From Kaistia granuli DSM 23481 (GTDB lineage: Bacteria > Pseudomonadota > Alphaproteobacteria > Rhizobiales > Kaistiaceae): a DNA stretch of 64,000 nt. Below, piece by piece: positions 1-7,363 of the stretch. The translations under genes were made by a program, and so were the position numbers. The stretch is taken from positions 186,001 to 250,000 of the forward strand of contig NZ_AQYH01000004.1 in the NCBI RefSeq assembly GCF_000380505.1, given 5' to 3'. The notes under the pieces were generated by a model. That model did not search any database. It had not been told where the DNA came from and saw nothing but the letters and a program-made list of their open reading frames with translations. Positions within the stretch are counted from its first letter, which is position 1, and each line of letters opens with the position of its first letter.

Positions 1-610
1 ATTCGCGGCGCTGCGCTTCGGTCAGGGCCTTGTCCGCCTCGGCGAGCGCCAGGCCCTGGGTCGCGGCGTCGCGACGGGCGGCGGCGGTCTTGGCGGCGGA
101 ACTGCGCAGATCGAGCGCGTCCTGGGCGACGATGCCCTTGTTCTTCAGTGATTCACCCCGGTCGAGCGAGGCATTGGCCTGCGCCTCGATGGCGGTCGCC
201 TCGGCGATCTGGCTCTTCGCCTGCGCGATCGCCGCGTCGTTGCGGGCGAGCGACGAGGCATTCTGGGCGAGCTGGACCTCCAGCGTATCGGTCGAGAGCC
301 GGGCGAGCACCTGGCCTGCCTTGACACGGTCGCCTTCCTCCGCCGCCAGATCGGTCAGCCGGATGCCGTCGAGATCAACGCCGACCAGGATTTCCTCGCG
401 CGGCACCAGCGAGCCGACGACGATCGCGGTCTGGACGATCTCCTTGCGGGCGGCGGGAACCACGGTGATGGCGGGGGGCTTCGGCGCGGCGGCGGGGGCA
501 GCAGGCTCCTCGGCCACGGCGGAGAACATCGATTCCGGCAGCGCCAGGGCTCCGGCGGCGACGGCGGCGACGAAGGCGGCCGAGGCCGCCAGACGGGTCA
601 TGCGCTTCAT
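1..610 (-). CDS. RND efflux periplasmic adaptor subunit (HlyD/MFP family), 3' end cut by the window edge
   Basis: Reading leftwards from ATG at 610, the visible 203 residues show an N-terminal signal or anchor segment rich in Ala (residues 5-25), a Pro/Ala-rich linker and a lipoyl-like hairpin with the motif EEGDRVKAGQVLARL. A long Ala/Gln/Lys-rich coiled coil follows, as expected for an MFP adaptor that bridges an inner-membrane RND pump and an outer-membrane channel. The C-terminal beta-barrel and membrane-proximal domains lie outside the window. The gene is 69 bp downstream of a TetR gene on the same strand, so the two probably form one efflux operon. The substrate cannot be told. Family assignment is firm; the exact class is not. 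Confidence 0.85.
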   Translation of the reverse strand, partial: MKRMTRLAASAAFVAAVAAGALALPESMFSAVAEEPAAPAAAPKPPAITVVPAARKEIVQTAIVVGSLVPREEILVGVDLDGIRLTDLAAEEGDRVKAGQVLARLSTDTLEVQLAQNASSLARNDAAIAQAKSQIAEATAIEAQANASLDRGESLKNKGIVAQDALDLRSSAAKTAAARRDAATQGLALAEADKALTEAQRRE

Positions 611-679
611 GTTCGTTCGACCGCCTCGGCGGTCCCTCTGGTATGCGGCAAGGGCGGTCTGACGCCGCCTTTGAGCCGC

Positions 680-1309
680 TCAGGCGTTCATTCCCAACAT
701 CCCGGCGAGGAGCCGCCGCAGCAGAGGCTCCGTCCGGGCTGGTGTAAGGTCCGGGTCGTTGATCTGGCGCAGGGCAATGCCGTCGACGGCGGCCTGCAGC
801 ATGCTGATCGTGGCATCCATGTCGGCGATCGGGGCCAGTTCGCCCTTGGCGATCGCCTCGTCGAAGATCTCGCGCATGGTGTCGCGCACGGTCTCGTCGA
901 TCTTGGCGAAGCGCTTGCCGATTTCGGTGTTGCGCAGGCTCTCGGCGCTGATCTCGGCCATCAGCTCGCAGGCGCCGGGATCGCGCATATAGGCGAAGAA
1001 GCCCATGGCGCAGCTCACCATCCGGTCGAGCAGCGGGCCAGAGCCGCGCATGGTCTCGACCAGCTCGGCCGCGCCGCAGCGCTCGTCCTGGGCGATCGCC
1101 TCGATGATCGCTTCCTTGGATGGGAAATAGCGGTACAGGCCGCCGGGGCTCATCCGGGCTTCGGCGCAGATTTCCTGCATCGAGGCGCCGCGGAAGCCGG
1201 ACCGGGCGAAGCAGGTGCGGGCGGCGTCGAGGATCTGCATGCGTCGCGCGTCCTGCGTGCTTTCGCGGGTCGGGACTTCAGTCGGATCCGGAAGGACGAG
1301 CTCGGTCAT
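680..1309 (-). CDS. TetR/AcrR family transcriptional regulator
   Basis: 209 residues. The N-terminal helix-turn-helix (about residues 20-65) has the typical TetR pattern ILDAARTCFARSGFRGASM followed by GGLYRYFPSKEA. The C-terminal ligand-binding domain has no recognisable specificity. An in-frame GTG at 1315 could also start it, but the ATG at 1309 is preferred. A GGGTGA-like ribosome binding site is weak. A palindrome at 1327-1344 sits directly upstream and is a good autoregulatory operator. The next gene on the same strand encodes an RND efflux adaptor, so this protein most likely represses its own efflux operon until a toxic compound binds. Confidence 0.9.
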   Translation of the reverse strand: MTELVLPDPTEVPTRESTQDARRMQILDAARTCFARSGFRGASMQEICAEARMSPGGLYRYFPSKEAIIEAIAQDERCGAAELVETMRGSGPLLDRMVSCAMGFFAYMRDPGACELMAEISAESLRNTEIGKRFAKIDETVRDTMREIFDEAIAKGELAPIADMDATISMLQAAVDGIALRQINDPDLTPARTEPLLRRLLAGMLGMNA

Positions 1310-1326
1310 GGTCACCCAAAAAAGTG

Positions 1327-1344
1327 CGAATGAATGTTCGCTCG
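1327..1344. promoter_or_regulatory. Candidate TetR operator upstream of the efflux operon
   Basis: The sequence reads CGA-N2-GAA-N2-TTC-N2-TCG, a perfect 18-bp interrupted palindrome, 18 bp before the tetR start. Size and position suit a TetR dimer autoregulating the tetR-efflux operon. Assignment is by symmetry and context only. Confidence 0.5.
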
Positions 1345-1664
1345 CAGCAGATGCGGATGACCTGCCGTTAAGTCAAGACGAAGGCGGGGAGGTCTCGGGC
1401 GATTTTTTATCGATCGATGCCGATTTTGTTCGGAGCCGGGAATTTTGCGGCAAATCCGCAACAGGCCCGGATGACCCGACGTTCGCTATTTCCATTCCGG
1501 CTGCCGCAAGCGCCGGAAAGGCCTGCTCCGGACTTTCGTAGCCAGCAAGTCGTGTCTCCGCCGGTGTATTTCAATCGCAAATCGCCTAGACAGGACACCG
1601 TTTCCAAGCAGGCTGCGCAGCGGATCGGCTGGAAATGGTGGCGAGCATGCCTGGGGAGGCGAGG
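1345..1664. other. Intergenic region between divergent tetR and kinase genes
   Basis: About 320 bp with no credible coding sequence. It must contain the promoter for the rightward kinase/enolase-like pair, but I find no convincing -35/-10 pair or repeat. Open frames crossing it are antisense shadows with no domain and poor starts. Confidence 0.4.
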
Positions 1665-2669
1665 ATGGAGACAATCGACCGCGAACTGGCGGCGTGGCTG
1701 GTGCGCGCCGGTCTTGTCGAGGATGGCGCGGCCATGGTGGCGGAACCGCTGACCGGCGGCGTCGCCTCCGATATCTGGCGGGTCGAGGCGGGCGGCCGCC
1801 GCTTCGCCGTGAAGCGGGCATTGGCGAAGCTGCGCGTGGCGCGCGACTGGCGGGCGCCGGTGTCGCGCAACGGCAACGAGGTGGAGTGGCTGCTGGAGGC
1901 GGGGCGTGTTGTGCCAGACGCCGTGCCGCGCATTCTGGCGCATGATGCTGCCGTCGGCGCGTTCGCCATGGATTATCTGCAGCCGGAGGACCATCCGGTC
2001 TGGAAGGCCGAACTTCGGGCGGGTCGCGCCGATCCGGCCTTCGCCGCCGCCGTCGGCCGCGCGATCGCCGCCATCCATAGCGCGACAGCGGGTTCTGACG
2101 CGATCCGGGCGCGCTTCGATACGGATGAGATCTTCCATTCGATCCGGCTCGAGCCCTATCTCGAGGCGACGGCCGAGGCGCATCCCGATCTCGCTCCGCA
2201 GCTGATGGCCATTTCGCGCGACACGCTGGCGCGGAAGATTGCGCTGGTGCATGGCGATGTCAGCCCGAAGAACATCCTGGTCGGACCGAAGGGGCCGGTC
2301 TTCCTCGACGCCGAATGCGCCTGGTACGGCGACCCGGCCTTCGATCTCGCCTTCTGCCTGAACCAGCTGCTTTTGAAATGCCTCTGGGTTCCGGCGAACC
2401 GCGCCGCCTATCTCGCCTCGTTCGACGCGCTGGCTTCGGCCTATCTTGACGCCGTCGACTGGGAGCCGCGCGCCGATGTCGAGGCGCGCGTCGCCCGCAT
2501 CCTGCCCGGCCTGTTCCTGGGCCGGGTCGATGGCAAGTCGCCGGCGGAATACATCACCACCGACGAAGACCGGAACCGGGTGCGCCGGGTGGCACGCTCC
2601 CTGATCGCCACCCCGCCTGCCGCTCTCGCCACCATCCGCGACGCATGGGAAGAGGAACTCTCGAAGTGA
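1665..2669 (+). CDS. APH/choline-kinase-fold phosphotransferase (small-molecule kinase)
   Basis: 334 residues with the aminoglycoside phosphotransferase/choline kinase fold. An N-lobe nucleotide loop (LTGGVASDIWRV) and a Lys in FAVKRAL precede the Brenner motif HGDVSPKN and a DFG-equivalent region FLDAECAWYGDPAFDLA, so the catalytic Asp and metal-binding residues are present. The start at 1665 is preferred over the in-frame ATG at 1635 because GGAGG lies 5 bp upstream. Its stop overlaps the GTG of the enolase-like gene by 4 bp (GTGA), so the two are translationally coupled and probably act in one pathway. Aminoglycoside resistance is unlikely in this context. The substrate is unknown, perhaps a sugar acid or polyol. 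Confidence 0.8.
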   Translation: METIDRELAAWLVRAGLVEDGAAMVAEPLTGGVASDIWRVEAGGRRFAVKRALAKLRVARDWRAPVSRNGNEVEWLLEAGRVVPDAVPRILAHDAAVGAFAMDYLQPEDHPVWKAELRAGRADPAFAAAVGRAIAAIHSATAGSDAIRARFDTDEIFHSIRLEPYLEATAEAHPDLAPQLMAISRDTLARKIALVHGDVSPKNILVGPKGPVFLDAECAWYGDPAFDLAFCLNQLLLKCLWVPANRAAYLASFDALASAYLDAVDWEPRADVEARVARILPGLFLGRVDGKSPAEYITTDEDRNRVRRVARSLIATPPAALATIRDAWEEELSK

Positions 2670-3958
2670 ACGACACGACTATCACCAAGGTCCTTGGCCG
2701 CCGCGTCTGGGATTCGCGCGGCCGGCCGACGGTCGAGACGGAAATCCATCTCGGCTCCGGCGCCATCGGTCGTGCCATCGCGCCGGCGGGAGCCTCGACC
2801 GGCACCGGCGAGGCGGTTGACCTGCGCGATGGCGGCGATCGCTTCGGCGGCCATGATGTCGTGCGGGCGGTGACGGCGGTGCAGGGCGAGATCGCCACGG
2901 CATTGAAGGGGATGGACGCTTCCGACCAGGCCGGCATCGATGCGGCGCTGATCGCGCTCGACGGCACGCCGAACAAGGGGCGTCTGGGCGGCAACGCGCT
3001 GATCGCTACCTCGATGGCGGTGCTGCATGCGGCGGCCGCCGGCGCCGGCGAGCCGCTCTGGCGCTATCTCGCCGGGGGCAGCAAGGTGCGCATCCCCGTG
3101 CCCGAGATCCAGATCTTCGGCGGTGGAGCGCACGCGGCGCGGCGGGTCGACGTGCAGGACTTCATGCTGATTTGTCCCGGCGCCGGCTCGTTCGCCGAGG
3201 CGCTCGACTGGACGGCCGAGGTCTATCGCGCCGCCGGCCTCCGGATGAAGAAGGCCGGCAAGCTGCAGGGCGTCGCCGATGAGGGCGGCTTCTGGCCGGC
3301 CTTCAACTCGAACGAGGAGGCGCTGGACGAGCTGGTCGGCGCGATTTCCGACGCCGGCTTCACGCCCGGGCCGGATGTCGGCATCTCGCTCGATATCGCG
3401 GCTTCCGAATTCGGCCGCAACGGCCGCTACAAGCTCGCGCTGGATGACAGCGAGATGGATACGTCCGGCATGATCGACCTGCTCGGTCGCTGGCTCGACA
3501 CCTATCCGATCCTGTCGATCGAAGATCCGGTTGCCGAGGACGACGAGGCCGGCTTCATCGCCTTCACCGAGCGCTATGGCGATCGCTGCCAGGTGATCGG
3601 CGACGATTTCCTCGTCACCAACGCCGCGCGTGTGGAGGCGGCGGCCGCCAAGGGCTCGGCGACGGCCGTGCTGGTCAAGCCGAACCAGGCCGGTACAGTC
3701 ACCGAGACCAAGGCCGCGCTCGACGCCGGTAAGAAGGCCGGCTTCGGCACCATCATCTCCGCCCGTTCCGGCGAGACGGAAGATGTCACCATCGTCCATC
3801 TCTCGGTCGGCTGGGACGCGGGCCAGTTCAAGGTCGGCTCCTTCTCGCGCTCCGAGCGGATGGCGAAGTGGAACGAGATGCTGCGGGTCGAGGAAGCGCT
3901 CGGCGCCGACGCGACCTATGCCGGCAAGGCGGCGCTCGGCCTGCGCAAGGCCGGCTGA
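2666..3958 (+). CDS. Divergent enolase paralogue (enolase subgroup, substrate uncertain)
   Basis: 430 residues, collinear with phosphopyruvate hydratase from the N-terminal DSRGRPTVE to the C-terminal KVGSFSRSER. Metal ligands Asp243, Glu286 and Asp313, the general base Lys338, Lys389, Glu206 (DEGG) and His156 are kept. Two active-site positions differ from classical enolase. The Glu in the QEFM motif is Asp (QDFM, residue 165), and the His of SHRSGETED is Ala (SARSGETED, residue 366). Start GTG 2666 overlaps the kinase stop, and an AGAGGAA ribosome site lies upstream. It may dehydrate a phosphorylated acid related to 2-phosphoglycerate made by the coupled kinase. A housekeeping enolase role is less likely, because that gene normally sits elsewhere and keeps the His. 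Confidence 0.75.
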   Translation: MNDTTITKVLGRRVWDSRGRPTVETEIHLGSGAIGRAIAPAGASTGTGEAVDLRDGGDRFGGHDVVRAVTAVQGEIATALKGMDASDQAGIDAALIALDGTPNKGRLGGNALIATSMAVLHAAAAGAGEPLWRYLAGGSKVRIPVPEIQIFGGGAHAARRVDVQDFMLICPGAGSFAEALDWTAEVYRAAGLRMKKAGKLQGVADEGGFWPAFNSNEEALDELVGAISDAGFTPGPDVGISLDIAASEFGRNGRYKLALDDSEMDTSGMIDLLGRWLDTYPILSIEDPVAEDDEAGFIAFTERYGDRCQVIGDDFLVTNAARVEAAAAKGSATAVLVKPNQAGTVTETKAALDAGKKAGFGTIISARSGETEDVTIVHLSVGWDAGQFKVGSFSRSERMAKWNEMLRVEEALGADATYAGKAALGLRKAG

Positions 3959-3972
3959 GCCGCCGCGCGCAA

Positions 3973-4020
3973 CAAAAAAAAGCCCTCCGGCCCGGTGCAC
4001 AGCGCGCCGGGCCGGAGGGC
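3973..4020 (-). terminator. Rho-independent terminator of the SDR gene (convergent junction)
   Basis: A strong hairpin with 14-bp GC-rich arms (3982-3995 and 4007-4020) is flanked on its left by a run of nine A, which is a U-tract for the leftward transcript. On the plus strand it lacks a T-run, so it probably serves mainly the SDR gene and only weakly the enolase-like gene. Confidence 0.8.
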
Positions 4021-4042
4021 TCGATCTTGAATGCGACGTCGA

Positions 4043-4792
4043 TCAGTACGTCGCGCGGCCGCCCGACAGGTCGAACACGGCGCCGGTTGTGAACGAGCAT
4101 TCCTCGCTGGCGAGCCAGGTCAGGATCGAGGCGGCTTCCTCGACGGTGCCGAAGCGGCCCATCGGGATCTTCGACAGCATGTAGTCGATATGGGCCTGGC
4201 TGACCTGCTTCAGGATCGGCGTGTCGATCGTCGCCGGCGTGATGGCGTTGACCGTGATGTTGTCCTTGGCCAGTTCCTTGCCGAGCGACTTGGTCAGGCC
4301 GATCACGGCCGCCTTGGCGGCGGAGTAGGCCGAGGCGGTCGGGTTGCCTTCCTTGCCGGCGATCGAGGCGACGTTGACGATGCGGCCATAGCCGTTCTTC
4401 TTCATCAGGGGCGCGACGAAACGGTTGCAGTAGAACAGGCCGTGCACGTTGATGTCGAAGACGCGCTGCCATTCGTCGATCGGATAGTCGACGACGAGCG
4501 CGTTCTTGCCGGCGATGCCTGCCGAGCAGATCAGGATGTCGATCTTGCCGAGATGGGCTTCGGCGGTCTTCGCCGCGGCCTCGACCTGATCGGGCTTGGA
4601 GATGTCGAGCTGCACGCCATGGGCGTTCGGGCCGAGCGCCGACTTGGCGGCTTCGATCCGCGCAGCGTCCACGTCCCAGAGACAAACCGTTCCGCCCTCG
4701 GAAACAATGCGTTCAGCCGTCTTGAAGCCGATTCCCGAGGCGCCACCCGTCACGATCGCGCCGCGACCGGAAAAACGCTGATTATCTGCCAT
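4043..4792 (-). CDS. SDR family NAD(P)-dependent oxidoreductase
   Basis: 249 residues, classical short-chain dehydrogenase. The cofactor motif is TGGASGIG near residue 15. An Asp after the second strand (LWDVDAARI) suggests NAD(H) preference. The NAG-type segment appears as CSAGIAG, the catalytic Ser lies in VNVASIAGKEG, and the Tyr-Lys pair is in YSAAK. The PGxxxT region reads ITPATIDTP. It resembles sugar-acid dehydrogenases such as 2-keto-3-deoxy-rhamnonate or -fuconate dehydrogenases, but that is only an impression. It converges on the kinase/enolase-like pair and shares the terminator region, so a role in the same carbohydrate pathway is possible but unproven. Confidence 0.85.
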   Translation of the reverse strand: MADNQRFSGRGAIVTGGASGIGFKTAERIVSEGGTVCLWDVDAARIEAAKSALGPNAHGVQLDISKPDQVEAAAKTAEAHLGKIDILICSAGIAGKNALVVDYPIDEWQRVFDINVHGLFYCNRFVAPLMKKNGYGRIVNVASIAGKEGNPTASAYSAAKAAVIGLTKSLGKELAKDNITVNAITPATIDTPILKQVSQAHIDYMLSKIPMGRFGTVEEAASILTWLASEECSFTTGAVFDLSGGRATY

Positions 4793-4959
4793 TCGTCTTC
4801 TCTTCCTCTATGCGCGTCCGAACCGCGCAGCCTTTACGGTGGCGATACTGGTAAGGGGCAGCGGGTCATCAGACAACCCAGTTTTCACGCCGCCGGAGTG
4901 GCGATCCGGTCTTGATCGCTTATAAGGGCGTCATCTTCCCTGCTTTCAGGACGTGGTTC

Positions 4960-6063
4960 ATGGCCCTCAACACGATTGAAGAAGCCGTCGCAGCGATCGC
5001 AGCCGGCGAACTGGTCGTCGTCGTCGACGATACGGATCGCGAAAACGAGGGCGATCTGATCATGGCGGCGTCGAAAGCGACGGCGGAGAAGGTGGCTTTC
5101 ATGATCCGCCATACCAGCGGCATCATCTGCGTGCCGGTGAATGCGGATCGCGCCGAGGCCCTGCACCTGCCGCCGATGGTCGCCAACAACCGCGACCCGA
5201 TGCGCACCGCCTTCACCGTCACCGTCGACTACAAGGTCGGGCTGACCACGGGCATCTCGGCCGAGGAACGGGCCAACACGATCCAGGCGCTCGCCAACGA
5301 CAATTGCACCGCGACGGACTTCCTGCGGCCGGGCCATATCTTTCCGCTGATCTCCCGCGAGGGCGGCGTTCTCATCCGCTCCGGCCATACCGAGGCGGCG
5401 ACGGATCTCGCCCGGCTCGCCGGCCTGGAGCCGGCCGGTGTCCTGGCCGAGGTCGTCAATGACGACGGCACGGTCAAGCGCTTGCCGGAACTGCTGGAAT
5501 TCGCCAGGGAGCACGGCCTCAAGATCGTCTCGATCGAGGATCTGATTGCCTATCGCGCCCGGACGGAGAGCTTCGTCAAGGTCGTCGACAGCTTCCAGGT
5601 GCCGGTCGGCGGCCGCACCGCGACGGCCTTTGTCTACGAGACGCCGTTCGATCCGTTGCAGCATCTCGCCATCGTCTTCGGCGACGTGGCGGAGCAGGCG
5701 GACGTGCTGGTGCGCATCCATCGCGCCAATCCGATCTCAGACCTGATCTCGCGCGGGCCGGATTCGAAGAGTTGGCTGGAGACGACCTTGCGCAAGGTCG
5801 GCTCCGCCGATCGCGGCGTTTTCGTGCTGATCCGCGATCCGGCCGTCGTCCGGCCGGACGGTTCGGCCGCCGGCGACGGCGAAGAGCGGCACATGTCGGC
5901 GCGGCAGCGCAAGGAACGCTGGCGCGAGATCGGCGTCGGCGCCCAGATCCTGCGCGATCTGAAGGTTCGCTCGATCCGCCTGCTGTCGTCGCAGGAGCGC
6001 CAATATGTCGGCCTGCAGGGTTTCGGCATCGAGATCACCGGTCGCGAAAGCGCCGGCGAGTAA
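4960..6063 (+). CDS. ribB: 3,4-dihydroxy-2-butanone-4-phosphate synthase with a degenerate GTP cyclohydrolase II-like domain
   Basis: 367 residues. The N-terminal half (1-205) is DHBP synthase, which converts ribulose 5-phosphate to the four-carbon riboflavin precursor: it has DDTDRENEGDLIMAA, FMIRHTSG and the RxGHTEAA motif. The C-terminal half aligns with GTP cyclohydrolase II, but the zinc-binding HSEC-LTGD motif is replaced by HRANPISD from residue 254, and the other zinc Cys residues are missing. That half should therefore be inactive, and a separate RibA is expected elsewhere. The ATG at 4960 is chosen over 4912 because it opens directly on the conserved domain and follows a CAGGACG ribosome site. 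No FMN riboswitch pattern was found upstream. Confidence 0.9.
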   Translation: MALNTIEEAVAAIAAGELVVVVDDTDRENEGDLIMAASKATAEKVAFMIRHTSGIICVPVNADRAEALHLPPMVANNRDPMRTAFTVTVDYKVGLTTGISAEERANTIQALANDNCTATDFLRPGHIFPLISREGGVLIRSGHTEAATDLARLAGLEPAGVLAEVVNDDGTVKRLPELLEFAREHGLKIVSIEDLIAYRARTESFVKVVDSFQVPVGGRTATAFVYETPFDPLQHLAIVFGDVAEQADVLVRIHRANPISDLISRGPDSKSWLETTLRKVGSADRGVFVLIRDPAVVRPDGSAAGDGEERHMSARQRKERWREIGVGAQILRDLKVRSIRLLSSQERQYVGLQGFGIEITGRESAGE

Positions 6064-6067
6064 ATCT

Positions 6068-6092
6068 GGAACTCCGTCAAGGCTCTCGCATT
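6068..6092 (+). promoter_or_regulatory. EcfG-type promoter before the DUF1328 gene
   Basis: GGAAC at 6068-6072 is followed by 16 bp and CATT at 6089-6092. The -35 element matches the alphaproteobacterial EcfG consensus exactly. The -10 differs from CGTT at one base, the same variant as at the nepR promoter. It lies 48 bp before the start of the small membrane protein gene. Confidence 0.6.
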
Positions 6093-6139
6093 GAATAGGT
6101 GAGCGGCAAGTCTGCCGCAGGCACCCATGGAGGGCTTTG

Positions 6140-6304
6140 ATGCTGAGTTGGGCGATTTTCTTTCTCGTCGTCGCGCTGGTCGCTGCAATTCTCGGCTTCG
6201 GAGGCATAGCAGGGACGGCGATCGGCATCGCGAAGATCATCTTCGTGGTTGCGATCATCCTGTTCCTGATTTCCGGCGTCATGCACATGATGCGGCGCAC
6301 CTGA
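6140..6304 (+). CDS. DUF1328 (YtjA-like) small membrane protein
   Basis: A 54-residue protein with two hydrophobic segments (about 4-22 and 28-47) joined by a Gly-rich turn ([13 protein letters not shown]), ending in MMRRT. This is the YtjA/DUF1328 pattern, a tiny inner-membrane protein of unknown function common in proteobacteria. The start follows GAGGGCTTTG. An EcfG-type promoter upstream and a strong terminator downstream make it a single-gene unit, placed next to the ecfG locus. A role in envelope stress is plausible, but no biochemical function is known. Confidence 0.85.
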   Translation: MLSWAIFFLVVALVAAILGFGGIAGTAIGIAKIIFVVAIILFLISGVMHMMRRT

Positions 6305-6314
6305 GTCGCAATCC

Positions 6315-6348
6315 AAAAAAGCCCCGCGTCGATCGCGGGGCTTTTTTT
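6315..6348. terminator. Bidirectional rho-independent terminator
   Basis: Perfect hairpin GCCCCGCG/CGCGGGGC with a 5-base loop, preceded by six A and followed by seven T. It can end both the DUF1328 transcript and the leftward ecfG transcript. Confidence 0.9.
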
Positions 6349-6367
6349 ATGCCTGACCTGCGGCAGC

Positions 6368-6913
6368 TCAACCGGTGCGGGTTGCCATGGCCTTCTCGAT
6401 CTCCTGGACCGAGCGCTGCGCCATCTCGACGGGCGGTAGCGCAACGCCGCCGCGCATCACCTCTTCCAGACGGGCGCGGGCGCGGGACACGCGGCTCTTC
6501 ACCGTGCCGACGCGGACGCCGCAGATCTCGGCCGCTTCCTCGTAGGAAAAGCCGCTCGCGCCGATCAGGACCAAGGCCTCGCGCTGTTCATCCGGCAGGA
6601 GCTGCATGGCGCGCAGGAAGTCGTCCAGCTCGAGATGACCCTGCTGGGCGCCCAGATCGGCGAGGCGGGCGGCATGGGCGCCTTCGGCGTCTTCCACTTC
6701 GCGCCGGCGCTTGCGGCCCTCGGAATAGTACTGGTTGCGCAGGATCGTCACCAGCCAGGCATGGAGATTGGTTCCCACCTGGAACTTGTCGCGATTGGCG
6801 AGGGCGCGCATGACGGTCTCCTGCACCAGATCGTCGGCGCGATCGCGATTTCCGCTCAACGAGCGGGCGAAGGCGCGCAGCATCGGCAGGGCTTCGACCA
6901 GTTCATTCTTCAT
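6368..6913 (-). CDS. ecfG: EcfG family RNA polymerase sigma factor (general stress response)
   Basis: 181 residues. The region 2 motif LSGNRDRADDLVQETVMRAL is followed by the -10 recognition segment with FQVGTNLHAWLVTILRN. Region 4 has LPDEQREALVLIGASGFSYEEAAEICGV and a helix-turn-helix with GTVKSRVSRARARLEE. This is the EcfG/RpoE2 type that drives the alphaproteobacterial general stress regulon from GGAAC-N16/17-CGTT promoters. The start MKNEL at 6913 is preferred because longer in-frame starts add non-conserved residues. It lies just downstream of nepR in the same direction, and phyR diverges beyond that, which is the classical locus order. Confidence 0.93.
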   Translation of the reverse strand: MKNELVEALPMLRAFARSLSGNRDRADDLVQETVMRALANRDKFQVGTNLHAWLVTILRNQYYSEGRKRRREVEDAEGAHAARLADLGAQQGHLELDDFLRAMQLLPDEQREALVLIGASGFSYEEAAEICGVRVGTVKSRVSRARARLEEVMRGGVALPPVEMAQRSVQEIEKAMATRTG

Positions 6914-6982
6914 GACGCTCTCCTGGCAGTGCTTGTCTCGGGCCCGGTCTTCGGCCTGGTCTCGGGGCAAATGCGGCGGGGG

Positions 6983-7204
6983 TCATGCTGGCCCCTTGGA
7001 GCCCTCCGGCTTGTCCGCCGGCTGCGCGTCGTCGATCCGGTCGAGCAACGACATGATATCGTCCGGCAATGGCTCGCTCAGCGCACTGTCGAAGACACGG
7101 CGCAGCTGGCGGCCGATCCAATCTTCCTTTTCTCCTTGTGTGCTCGGTTCCGGCGCGAGCGCCGAGCGAAACTCGGCGTCCTTCACCATGCTCTCTTTAT
7201 CCAT
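6983..7204 (-). CDS. nepR: NepR family anti-sigma factor
   Basis: 73 residues. The conserved core DWIGRQLRRVFDSALSEPLP followed by DDIMSLLDRI is the NepR amphipathic helix pair, which sequesters EcfG until phosphorylated PhyR, a sigma-factor mimic, binds it. The ATG at 7204 has an AAGGA ribosome site about 8 bp upstream and is preferred over the start at 7225. The flanking N- and C-terminal segments are charged and probably disordered, as usual for the family. It is probably co-transcribed with ecfG, with a 69-bp gap between them. Confidence 0.92.
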   Translation of the reverse strand: MDKESMVKDAEFRSALAPEPSTQGEKEDWIGRQLRRVFDSALSEPLPDDIMSLLDRIDDAQPADKPEGSKGPA

Positions 7205-7270
7205 TTTTTTTCCTTGAGTGCCCAAGGGCCCCGTCCTCTACAATTGCAACGGTGCGGCTGCTCGGATGGC

Positions 7271-7295
7271 AATGCGGCAGTCCAAAAATGGTTCC
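7271..7295 (-). promoter_or_regulatory. EcfG-type promoter for nepR-ecfG
   Basis: On the minus strand GGAAC (7295-7291) is followed by 16 bp and CATT (7274-7271). It differs from the consensus CGTT at one base. Its position 67 bp before nepR suits autoregulation of the stress sigma operon. Confidence 0.6.
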
Positions 7296-7304
7296 GGCAA
7301 TTTT

Positions 7305-7329
7305 GGAACCGAATGGCATGTGCCACGTT
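7305..7329 (+). promoter_or_regulatory. EcfG-type promoter for phyR
   Basis: GGAAC (7305-7309), 16 bp, CGTT (7326-7329): an exact match to the EcfG consensus. It lies 34 bp upstream of the phyR ATG and is back-to-back with the nepR promoter. Confidence 0.85.
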
Positions 7330-7363
7330 CTGTTGCTGACTCGACCACAAACAGGGGGAATCT

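Noticed and set aside
1407-2252. Leftward open frame overlapping the kinase gene
   Set aside because: Antisense shadow; the kinase on the other strand has an intact Brenner motif and ribosome site.
4793-4959. Possible FMN riboswitch before ribB
   Set aside because: The 167-bp leader lacks the conserved RFN core segments in either orientation.
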